This document shows positions 42,496 to 49,329 of a DNA stretch of 64,000 nt, in pieces. Source of the stretch: Bdellovibrionales bacterium (GTDB lineage: Bacteria > Bdellovibrionota > Bdellovibrionia > Bdellovibrionales > Bdellovibrionaceae); the NCBI GenBank assembly GCA_018266295.1, contig JAFEAQ010000004.1:620001-684000 (forward strand), read 5' to 3'. Each line of letters begins with the position of its first letter. The stretch's first letter is position 1. The position numbers were made by a program, and so were the translations under genes. The notes under the pieces are model-generated. The model had not been told where the DNA came from and searched no databases. It worked only from the letters and a program-made list of their open reading frames with translations.

Positions 42496-43162
42496 AGATC
42501 TCGTCGTTAAAAGTTCTATTACAGTTGAAAAAGTCGCCCGCTATGTTGCGGAAAAAATCACTACCGAAACTGAATTGGAAGGCAAGCTTCGCAAAGAGAC
42601 CAGCAAACTACAGTCCGGCGGAATGATCAGCAGTAGTGATGTCGGAGCCTTCTTGGGAATTCTCGCACAAGCGGTGAATGCCAAGAAAGCTTTAGAGATC
42701 GGAACCTTTACTGGGTACACGGCCATGAAAGTGGCAGCTGTATTGCCAGAAGGCGGAAAGCTCATCTGCTGTGATGTCAGCGAAGAATGGACGAACATCG
42801 GTAAAAAGTTTTGGGATGAAGCCAAGCTTTCTAAAAAGATTGATCTGCGTTTGGCGCCTGCGATTGAAACATTGAATGGTCTTATTGGCGACGGCCAAGC
42901 TGGAAGCTTCGACTTTGCATTTATCGATGCCGATAAAAAAGGCTATGACGGTTACTATGAAGCTTGTTTAAAGCTTCTTCGTCCCGGCGGTCTGATTGTT
43001 TTGGATAATATGCTTTGGGATGGCGCTGTGGCGGACCCAAGCGTTCAAGACGATACGACTAAAGCCATTCGCGCGATGAATGAAAAGGTCAGTAAAGATC
43101 GCCGCGTAAATTCTTGCCTGCTCACCGTTGGTGATGGCTTGATGCTTGCTTATAAAAAGTAA
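42488..43162 (+). CDS. CCoAOMT-family SAM-dependent O-methyltransferase
   Basis: About 224 residues from the ATG at 42488 (GGAGAG site, overlapping frnE). Rossmann methyltransferase motifs: 'KALEIGTFTGYTAMKVAAVLP' (SAM), 'DFAFIDADKKGYDGYYE' (metal and SAM) and 'GGLIVLDNMLWDGAVAD'. These are typical of the cation-dependent catechol/caffeoyl-CoA O-methyltransferase family. The substrate is probably a catechol or related phenol; not tied to a pathway here. Confidence 0.88.
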   Translation: MSKDLVVKSSITVEKVARYVAEKITTETELEGKLRKETSKLQSGGMISSSDVGAFLGILAQAVNAKKALEIGTFTGYTAMKVAAVLPEGGKLICCDVSEEWTNIGKKFWDEAKLSKKIDLRLAPAIETLNGLIGDGQAGSFDFAFIDADKKGYDGYYEACLKLLRPGGLIVLDNMLWDGAVADPSVQDDTTKAIRAMNEKVSKDRRVNSCLLTVGDGLMLAYKK

Positions 43163-43612
43163 CTATTCCGGTTTTTCTTCGAGGGCTGAAATCAGCTCTC
43201 GAAGAGTGCTATCGATCTCTTTGAGAGATTTCACACTCATGTGGCTTCCAACTTCATCGGCCCATTTTCTTTGCTCAGCTTGAATCGTCGTGAGCGCTTT
43301 GCGCCCGGACGCTGTCAGTGCTAAATGCATTGCGCGCTTGTCGTTGGGGTTGTCTTTGTACGTGGTTAAACCTTCCTCCGTCAGCGAATCCGCCAGTCGT
43401 TGCACACTCTGGCGAGCTAAGCTCAAGGCGCGGGCGATTTCGGCCACTGTCATCAGTTTCATTTCAGCAGCGGCGAGGACTCTCCATCTCGCAGAAGTTT
43501 GTCCTGCGACTGAGGCTATGCGGTCTCCGGATTCTAAAAGAATCCCGTTAAGGTACATGATTTTAACTGCTACTAATGAAAAGGCGTCTCCCGCCGGCGT
43601 TCGTCTGGACAT
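43163..43612 (-). CDS. MarR-family transcriptional regulator
   Basis: About 149 residues from the ATG at 43612. Winged helix-turn-helix: 'MTVAEIARALSLARQSVQRLADSLTEEGL' then wing 'NPNDKRAMHLALTASG', typical of MarR, with long flanking helices for dimerisation. The longer frame up to 43780 would overlap the divergent GFA gene and is rejected. Two TGACAG...CTGTCA palindromes lie between it and the divergent GFA gene and are probably its operators. The ligand is unknown. Confidence 0.85.
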   Translation of the reverse strand: MSRRTPAGDAFSLVAVKIMYLNGILLESGDRIASVAGQTSARWRVLAAAEMKLMTVAEIARALSLARQSVQRLADSLTEEGLTTYKDNPNDKRAMHLALTASGRKALTTIQAEQRKWADEVGSHMSVKSLKEIDSTLRELISALEEKPE

Positions 43613-43630
43613 AGGTCTCAGTTTGAAATA

Positions 43631-43648
43631 TTGACAGCGTACTGTCAA
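43631..43648. promoter_or_regulatory. MarR operator site 1
   Basis: TTGACAG-CGTA-CTGTCAA, perfect 7-bp arms, in the 114-base gap between the MarR gene and the divergent GFA gene. It shares the TGACAG half-site with site 2, centre to centre 35 bases. Confidence 0.72.
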
Positions 43649-43666
43649 TCGGTTATCTTGAGTAAA

Positions 43667-43682
43667 TGACAGCATGCTGTCA
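43667..43682. promoter_or_regulatory. MarR operator site 2
   Basis: TGACAGCATGCTGTCA, a perfect 16-bp palindrome. It shares half-sites with site 1 and lies closer to the GFA gene start at 43727. The two sites suggest joint control of both divergent genes by the MarR protein. Confidence 0.74.
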
Positions 43683-43726
43683 AAATGAAATAACCCACAG
43701 ACTAAAGGCCAACCGAAGGAGGCCCC

Positions 43727-44134
43727 ATGAGCACTCAGACATTCAAAGGCAGCTGCCATTGCGGTAAAGTAAGTTATCAAGTTGAGTTGGATCCTGCGAA
43801 TGGAAGTTCTCGTTGTAACTGCACTTACTGCGCACGCACGAGATACTGGGGTACGATCGCAAAGCCCGCGGCTTTTAAGCTACTGACGGGTCAAGGAGAG
43901 TACGGCGACTATCAATTCAACACGATGACGGGTCACCACTACTTTTGCAAAACCTGCGGAATCACGACTCATGGTGAAGGGCATTTAGATGTGCTAGGTG
44001 GCGCTTACGTGAGCGTAAACCTAGCGACTATTCCCGGAATCGAAAACACAGAATTTATCAATGCACCGATTCGTTACTGTGATGGTCTCAATAATAATTG
44101 GATGAACGAGCCTAAAGAAAAAAGACACCTGTAG
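43727..44134 (+). CDS. GFA/CENP-V-family zinc protein
   Basis: 135 residues of the 'glutathione-dependent formaldehyde-activating enzyme'-like family. The zinc cysteines are in order: 'GSCHCGKVSY', 'RCNCTYCARTRYWG' and 'YFCKTCGITTHGEG'. AAGGAGG precedes the ATG. It is divergent from the MarR gene and probably controlled by it. Many members do not act on formaldehyde, so no enzyme name is given. Confidence 0.88.
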   Translation: MSTQTFKGSCHCGKVSYQVELDPANGSSRCNCTYCARTRYWGTIAKPAAFKLLTGQGEYGDYQFNTMTGHHYFCKTCGITTHGEGHLDVLGGAYVSVNLATIPGIENTEFINAPIRYCDGLNNNWMNEPKEKRHL

Positions 44135-44137
44135 GGC

Positions 44138-44749
44138 TTAAATCAAAACGAGGTGGCGTTCGACGTCGAGGATCGGAGACTTCAACGGCTCGATCGTCGC
44201 CTTCAGGTCTTTAAACTTCTTGAGCGAAAGAGTGATCTCTTCGTCGATCTTTTCACGACGACCTTTGAGCAAGAAGTACTTACCGCCATTTTTATAATAA
44301 TCGCGGCTGATATCTAAAATCACATCGACTGGTTTAAAAGCGCGGGCTGTAACGACATCAATGCCTGGCAAGTTCTTGGGAATTTCTCCGTGGATTTGTA
44401 GATTCGGAGCCACAGCTTTACAGCGATTCAAGAATTCCTGCTTTAGTGGGCTTTTTTCGTATAAGTGATACGGAATCTTTGAAAACTGAATGGCATAAAT
44501 CACACCCGGCATGCCGCCTCCAGAACCAAAATCTGCCGCTGCTTTCACGCCCTGTGGAAACTGTTTCAATGGCAGCAAGCAATCGATGATGTGATTGTCG
44601 ATAAGCTCTTCGAAAGTCATCTTACGGCTCACGAGATTGAGTTCTTCGTTGGCAGCCCACAAAAGGTCCACGTAGGCCTTTAGCTGAGGCAGGGCCTCTT
44701 CACGGAAGCCAAGTTCAATCATCAATGGGATGCGCTTTTCGAAATGCAT
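44138..44749 (-). CDS. rsmG: 16S rRNA (guanine(527)-N7)-methyltransferase
   Basis: About 203 residues from the ATG at 44749, close to the usual 207. SAM-binding motif 'AADFGSGGGMPGVIYAIQF', followed by 'HLYEKSPLKQEFL' and the conserved 'VVTARAFKPVDVILD', all typical of RsmG/GidB. It methylates G527 in the small-subunit rRNA. A longer frame to 44890 would overlap chrA and gives an Arg-rich tail unlike the family; rejected. It lies 23 bases after chrA on the same strand. Confidence 0.9.
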   Translation of the reverse strand: MHFEKRIPLMIELGFREEALPQLKAYVDLLWAANEELNLVSRKMTFEELIDNHIIDCLLPLKQFPQGVKAAADFGSGGGMPGVIYAIQFSKIPYHLYEKSPLKQEFLNRCKAVAPNLQIHGEIPKNLPGIDVVTARAFKPVDVILDISRDYYKNGGKYFLLKGRREKIDEEITLSLKKFKDLKATIEPLKSPILDVERHLVLI

Positions 44750-44772
44750 AGCTCTAGTTAACTGACTTTCAC

Positions 44773-45909
44773 TCAAATGCCAAGGGCTAAGGCGCCGAGG
44801 GCTCCTCCGGCGAGGATCAGCCACACGGAGTTCAGTTTGTAACGGATCAAAAGCACACAAGCCACCGCCGAGATGAGAAAACTTTTCCAATCAATGAGAG
44901 TTGCGCGCCCCAGTTGCCAAGTCACGAGTACCATCAAAGCCAGCGAAGCGACATTCACGCCATCAAGGAAGCCGCCCGCAGATTTGGATTTACGAAGACG
45001 GGGGATCAGCGGCGCGCTCAGGGCGACAAAGATAAATGCCGGTAAAAAGATCCCGATCGTCGCTAAGATGGCGCCTGCGGAACCAGCCATGATGTAGCCA
45101 ATAAAGGTGGCTGTTGTGAAGACGGGGCCAGGAGTAAATTGGCCCACGGAGATTGCATCTAACAGCTGAGCTTCCGTCAGCCAGTGAAGCTTCTCAACAA
45201 ACTCTGCACGAATGAAGGCAAGTAGCACATAGCCACTGCCATAAAGAACCGATCCGATTTTCACAAAGCTCCAGAACACGCGATGGGGACTAGCTGCGGA
45301 ATCACTCTCGGCGCCTGTTGCAGCGGCGGCGCGAAGTGCGTAGGACAAAATCAACGTCGGAATAAGCACTAATGCTGAACGGCCGCGGATCTGTACCGAC
45401 AAAATACCCAAAACGCCGGCAATACCAAGAACCAAGATTTCATCAACACCCAAAGCACTCAACAGAAGCGCAATAGCTCCGATCACTCCGAGAGGAATGT
45501 TCTTAACAGAAGTCTTCGTGAGACCCCAGATAGCTTGAAGAACAATTGCGATAATCACAGGCTTAATTCCTGCGAGAATTCCCGCAACTTCGGGAAGGGA
45601 TCCATATTTTTGGTATCCCCAAGCAATGATCCACACGATCAGCATTGCCGGAAGAATGAAGCAACTGCCAGCCACGAGAAGTCCCGGGATACCTCTTTGT
45701 TTGTGACCGATGTGAATCGCAAGCTCTGTAGAGTTTGGCCCGGGGATTAGATTGGCGGCGCCGAGGTAATCCAAGAATTCATCTTCAGTGAGCCATTTTC
45801 TTTTTTGTACGACTTCATCCCGCATGAGAGCAATGTGAGCGGCGGGACCGCCAAAGCCGATGGTGCCGAGTTTTAGAAAAAGCAGAGCCAGTTCTTTCAG
45901 GGAGGTCAT
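44773..45909 (-). CDS. chrA: Chromate/anion transporter, ChrA family
   Basis: 378 residues with two repeated CHR halves of about 190 residues, each with hydrophobic helices. First half: 'GTIGFGGPAAHIALM' and 'NLIPGPNSTELAIHIG'; second half: 'SVGQFTPGPVFTTATFIG'. These FGGP and PGP motifs are the ChrA signature. The ATG overlaps the LysR stop (TAATG), so regulator and transporter are co-translated. Chromate export is the characterised activity of some members; the natural substrate could be sulfate or another anion. Confidence 0.88.
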   Translation of the reverse strand: MTSLKELALLFLKLGTIGFGGPAAHIALMRDEVVQKRKWLTEDEFLDYLGAANLIPGPNSTELAIHIGHKQRGIPGLLVAGSCFILPAMLIVWIIAWGYQKYGSLPEVAGILAGIKPVIIAIVLQAIWGLTKTSVKNIPLGVIGAIALLLSALGVDEILVLGIAGVLGILSVQIRGRSALVLIPTLILSYALRAAAATGAESDSAASPHRVFWSFVKIGSVLYGSGYVLLAFIRAEFVEKLHWLTEAQLLDAISVGQFTPGPVFTTATFIGYIMAGSAGAILATIGIFLPAFIFVALSAPLIPRLRKSKSAGGFLDGVNVASLALMVLVTWQLGRATLIDWKSFLISAVACVLLIRYKLNSVWLILAGGALGALALGI

Positions 45910-46814
45910 TACATCTCAAATTCTTCAAAAAGTTTTTTTAGAGAATCGGTCGCTAAGCTCATAAAGGCGCTCAGCTTCGGCGTCACGTACTTCTGTGCCG
46001 GATAGACAAAGTGAACCGGCGAAATCGCCGTTCGCCAATCGCGTAGAACACGCACAAGTTTGCCCGCCTGGCAGTCAGAGTAAATCAAATGCGTCGGTAC
46101 AAGGGCAATGCCTTCACCGCGAAGAGCGAGCATGCGAATCATCCTAAGGTCATTGGCGATAATACGGCCGGGGAGGGGCACATTAAATCCACCCTTAGAG
46201 CTGACAAGTTTCCATTCATCGATTCCAAGCGGAGTATAGATGATGCATTGATGATTTCTCAGATCGCGTGGATGCGACGGAGTACCTTTAGCTTTCAGAT
46301 ATTTCGGCGAAGCCACAGGCACGAAATAAGCAGAGCCTAAACGTTTGGCAATAAGGGTCGAGTCTTTGAGCTCGCCGGCGCGAATAGCAAGGTCGACGCT
46401 CTCAGCAAGTAAATCCACGCGACGGTCAGTTAAGATTACTTCCGTGCGCACTTTCGGATACTTGCTCGCAAACTCTGTCAGAATATCCGGAAGGATGGAG
46501 CTGCCGAGCTCAACCGGTCCCGTGATTCTCAGAAGACCATTAGGCTCGCCTTGAACACTGGCAAGCTCACTCTCGGCGGACTCAATTTCTTCAAGGCCTT
46601 GCATGCAGCGTTTGAAATAAGCTTTGCCAGGCTCAGTGATATTGAGCTTACGAGTGGTGCGTTGGATCAGTGTCACTCCAAGACGTTTTTCTAAAGACGA
46701 TACCTTGGCGCTGACTGTGGAATTTGGCATTCCTAGTTTTTTAGCAGCCTGGCTGAAGCTGCCTTCTTGAATAACCTTAATAAAAACAAATACTTCGTTT
46801 AGATCGACGCTCAT
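45909..46814 (-). CDS. LysR-family transcriptional regulator
   Basis: About 301 residues from the ATG at 46814. The N-terminal winged helix-turn-helix reads 'GSFSQAAKKLGMPNSTVSAKVSSLEKRLGVTLIQRTTRKL', then the effector domain with 'YFVPVASPKYLKAKGTPSHPRDL'. It is coupled to chrA by a one-base overlap and divergent from the yceI gene, 121 bases away. It probably controls chrA, yceI or both. No convincing inverted repeat was seen in the gap. Confidence 0.86.
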   Translation of the reverse strand: MSVDLNEVFVFIKVIQEGSFSQAAKKLGMPNSTVSAKVSSLEKRLGVTLIQRTTRKLNITEPGKAYFKRCMQGLEEIESAESELASVQGEPNGLLRITGPVELGSSILPDILTEFASKYPKVRTEVILTDRRVDLLAESVDLAIRAGELKDSTLIAKRLGSAYFVPVASPKYLKAKGTPSHPRDLRNHQCIIYTPLGIDEWKLVSSKGGFNVPLPGRIIANDLRMIRMLALRGEGIALVPTHLIYSDCQAGKLVRVLRDWRTAISPVHFVYPAQKYVTPKLSAFMSLATDSLKKLFEEFEM

Positions 46815-46935
46815 ATTATACATTAGTATGAAATATAATTCCATTTTTTGCTATCTAATAAATTATGAAAACGCACGATAGAGTGATTATGTAGTTAACG
46901 ATACTGAATTGAATAAATCACTAAGGAGAATTCAA

Positions 46936-47466
46936 ATGAGCAACACTTATCAAATCGACCCTTCCCACTCTACTGCAAGCTTTAGCATTAAACATATGAT
47001 GATCGCCAAAGTTCATGGCGGCTTCGAAAAAATGAGCGGTACTTTGACATACGATAAAGCCAACCCTTCTAAATCGAGCGTGCAAGTTGCGATTGAGGCG
47101 GCAAGTATTAATACGCGCGAGCCACAGCGCGATACACACTTAAGAAGTCCTGACTTTTTTGATGTCGAAAAATACCCAACAATTACCTTCAAATCGACTC
47201 GTGTCGAAGGCTCTGGCGGTGAGTTGAAAGTGATTGGCGACCTTACAATTCACGGAGTGACTCAGCAAGTGACTCTGGACGTGGAAGGTCCAAGTGATGA
47301 GATGAAAGACCCATGGGGAAATATCAAAATCGGTGCATCTGGTACGACAAAAATCAAACGCAAAGACTTTGGTTTGACATGGAATGCGGCTTTGGAAGCC
47401 GGCGGGTTCCTCGTCGGTGACGATGTCACTATTAGCCTAGATGTTCAGTTTGTAAAACAAGCTTAA
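46936..47466 (+). CDS. YceI-family lipid-binding protein
   Basis: About 176 residues from the ATG at 46936, which has a good AAGGAG site. The YceI lipocalin-like pattern is clear: 'YQIDPSHSTASFSIKHMMIAKVHGGFEKMSGTL', 'TREPQRDTHLRSPDFFDVEKYPTITFKSTRV', 'GDLTIHGVTQQVTLDVEG' and 'DFGLTWNAALEAGGFLVGDDV'. No signal peptide, so it is cytoplasmic. YceI proteins bind polyisoprenoids or long-chain amides. Divergent from the LysR gene. Confidence 0.88.
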   Translation: MSNTYQIDPSHSTASFSIKHMMIAKVHGGFEKMSGTLTYDKANPSKSSVQVAIEAASINTREPQRDTHLRSPDFFDVEKYPTITFKSTRVEGSGGELKVIGDLTIHGVTQQVTLDVEGPSDEMKDPWGNIKIGASGTTKIKRKDFGLTWNAALEAGGFLVGDDVTISLDVQFVKQA

Positions 47467-47475
47467 TAAAAAGAA

Positions 47476-47498
47476 AAGGGCGCGTGGTTCGCGCCCTT
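47476..47498. terminator. Hairpin terminator between yceI and the convergent gene
   Basis: AAGGGCGCG (47476-47484) pairs with CGCGCCCTT (47490-47498) with a 5-base loop. It sits between the stop codons of two convergent genes. The plus-strand tail is only T-rich (GTATTATTTT); the minus-strand tail is TTTTCTTTTT. Confidence 0.8.
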
Positions 47499-47501
47499 GT
47501 A

Positions 47502-48089
47502 TTATTTTGCGAGATACTTACGACTAATTTTTGCTCCAGTTAGAACATTAATGCCGTTCAAAGTGACGGACTTCAATTTGCGGAAAGGCGGCATCACCGT
47601 CTTTGTCGCTTCAGAGTATATTGAAATCAGCTGCATCGTTGCGTTCTTATCCGAAGGCCCCAGAGTAAAGAGTGAACGGACTTTGCACTGTCCTTGTTGT
47701 TTGTCGGCGATCACCGTCAAACGCGGATCTTGTAAGTCAGAATTCACTTCCTTCAAATCATTAATCAAAATATAGAAACCCGCAGATTCATTTGTTGGAA
47801 TCACTTGCAAACGGTCTTTGATGCCACTCTTGATCAGGCTATTCGTTGGCTTGTAAGTGAGGCGATCCATCAACCAGTACATATCAAAAACCGGAATATG
47901 AGCTTCTTCGGCAACATGGCAGTTATTGTCAAGTTTCGTGTAAAGCACGAGAATGTTTTGGGGGTTTTCATTCTTCTCAAAAGTGAAAAGGGGATAGTGG
48001 CCGCCCACTTCAGGAATCTTATTATTGAGTTGGGCCATCGCCGTTTGAAAACCAAGGATCGTTAAAATGAACAAAATCAATGACTTCAT
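47502..48089 (-). CDS. Secreted protein, possibly DUF4833
   Basis: 195 residues with a Sec signal peptide ('QTAMAQ', about residue 19). The mature part, with 'LFTFEKNENPQNILVLYTK', 'PVFDMYWLM' and 'ESAGFYILIND', recalls DUF4833 proteins, but this is a weak match from memory. Two Cys. Monocistronic, convergent with yceI. The 194 bases upstream, before the Rrf2 gene, show nothing definite. Function unknown. Confidence 0.6.
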   Translation of the reverse strand: MKSLILFILTILGFQTAMAQLNNKIPEVGGHYPLFTFEKNENPQNILVLYTKLDNNCHVAEEAHIPVFDMYWLMDRLTYKPTNSLIKSGIKDRLQVIPTNESAGFYILINDLKEVNSDLQDPRLTVIADKQQGQCKVRSLFTLGPSDKNATMQLISIYSEATKTVMPPFRKLKSVTLNGINVLTGAKISRKYLAK

Positions 48090-48283
48090 AGAAACTCCTA
48101 TCTTTACCTAAAGCAATCATTATGCCTAAAACCCGCATGCTATAAGTAAACGACAAGGTGCTGACGGCGGGGGTGACAAATATGGCTAGTCACTCCTGTA
48201 GAAACTACTTTCCCAGATATTCAGGGAAAACTCCAGATTTCAATTGGGGATCATCTTTGTGTTTTTGCAGAGGTCTTAATAGG

Positions 48284-48760
48284 TTAGCGTTTAGCGAACC
48301 AATCGGCCATTTTGTCTTGGAGAGACTGAGGTAGCTTCTGCTCCAATTGTCGTCTGAGTGTCTCTAAGCTCATGCCGCGCAGAACTTCGCGCCAAGCTTC
48401 GTCGGCTTCGTACATGACCTTTGCAACATCGCAGACGCCTTTGGATTTCGCCGTCATGCAAGGATTGTTTTGACGGATCTCAGTGCAGTTGAAAGTTGTT
48501 TTACGACCTTCGACAGCTTCGACGATATCTAGAAAAGTGATGTCCTTCGGGTGGCGACTTAAGCGATAGCCACCCGTTGGACCTAAAGTTGTATCAACCA
48601 GCTTTGCAGTAGCGAGGGCTTGCAATGCTTTTGAAAGGTACTCTTTTGGCACGCCATGAAATTCTGCCAGATCTTTCGTTGCAAGATATTTGCCCTCGGG
48701 AAGAGCCGACAAAACAGAACAACAGTGCAGAGCCCATTCAACTTGGTTTCTTAAAACCAT
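48284..48760 (-). CDS. Rrf2-family transcriptional regulator
   Basis: 158 residues. N-terminal winged helix ('YLATKDLAEFHGVPKEYLSKALQALATAKLV', 'GPTGGYRLSRHPKDITFLDIVEAVEG'), then the Cys cluster 'FNCTEIRQNNPCMTAKSKGVCDV', three Cys spaced as in NsrR/IscR-type iron-sulfur regulators. It probably senses redox or nitrosative state through a [2Fe-2S] or [4Fe-4S] cluster. It is the second gene of a pair with the AhpD-like gene (start and stop overlap by one base) and the pair is preceded by a perfect 31-bp dyad, probably its own operator. Confidence 0.88.
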   Translation of the reverse strand: MVLRNQVEWALHCCSVLSALPEGKYLATKDLAEFHGVPKEYLSKALQALATAKLVDTTLGPTGGYRLSRHPKDITFLDIVEAVEGRKTTFNCTEIRQNNPCMTAKSKGVCDVAKVMYEADEAWREVLRGMSLETLRRQLEQKLPQSLQDKMADWFAKR

Positions 48761-49239
48761 TACACCAATCCACTTTTATCCAGACCCATTAATTTATCCA
48801 TGTCTCCGGGAGTGGGTCTGAAAGCCACGCCGAAGCGGTTCCAAATATTGATAGTGCCGACAACGAAAGTCAAATCAGCAAGTTCTTTCTCCGAGAAATA
48901 CTCCCGCGCTTTCTGGAACTCAGAGTCTTCCACTCCCGTTTGCGGCATCTTCGTCAGGCGCTCGGCCCATTCAAGAGCCACTTTTTCTTTTTGTGTGAAT
49001 AAGCTCGATTCATGCCATGCAGATAAATGGACAATGCGAAGCTCGCGTTCACCGTGGATTTTCGCTTCTTTAACATGCATGTCGAGGCAGAACAGGCAGC
49101 CGTTCATTTGCGACACGCGGATTTTAATTAGCTGACGCAGCGATTTATCTATCGATGAATTTGCAAGGGATGCTTCGAGGGCGAGAAGGTGTTTATAGGA
49201 ATCAGGGGAAATCTGTGGGTAATTCACTCTTAGGCTCAT
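48760..49239 (-). CDS. AhpD-like carboxymuconolactone decarboxylase-family protein
   Basis: 159 residues of the AhpD/CMD family. The redox motif 'QMNGCLFCLDMHVKEAKIHGE' has the CxxC (CLFC) and downstream His of alkylhydroperoxidase AhpD. The rest is helical ('ALEWAERLTKMP'). CGGAGGA precedes the ATG. It is co-transcribed with the Rrf2 gene and lies 13 bases downstream of the dyad, so it should be controlled by it. It probably reduces peroxides or nitrosative products. Confidence 0.88.
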   Translation of the reverse strand: MSLRVNYPQISPDSYKHLLALEASLANSSIDKSLRQLIKIRVSQMNGCLFCLDMHVKEAKIHGERELRIVHLSAWHESSLFTQKEKVALEWAERLTKMPQTGVEDSEFQKAREYFSEKELADLTFVVGTINIWNRFGVAFRPTPGDMDKLMGLDKSGLV

Positions 49240-49251
49240 GGAGTCCTCCGT

Positions 49252-49282
49252 TTAATTAAGGATATTATATATCCTTAATTAA
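49252..49282. promoter_or_regulatory. Perfect 31-bp dyad, probable Rrf2 operator
   Basis: TTAATTAAGGATAT-TAT-ATATCCTTAATTAA, two perfect 14-bp arms around a 3-base centre, 13 bases upstream of the AhpD-like start. The position would block the ribosome site or transcription start of the AhpD-Rrf2 operon. Not preceded by T-runs, so it is not a terminator of any neighbouring gene. Confidence 0.78.
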
Positions 49283-49329
49283 AAGAAAGTCAAGAGGGCT
49301 CCTGGACCGTCTATATTTGAAATGAAGTC

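Noticed and set aside
43613-43780. Longer N-terminus for the MarR regulator
   Set aside because: It would run through both operator palindromes and overlap the divergent GFA gene; the extra residues do not resemble MarR proteins.
46815-46935. AGTGATT...AATCACT inverted sequence in the LysR-yceI gap
   Set aside because: The arms are separated by more than thirty bases and lack the usual T-N11-A box, so it is not called as a LysR site.
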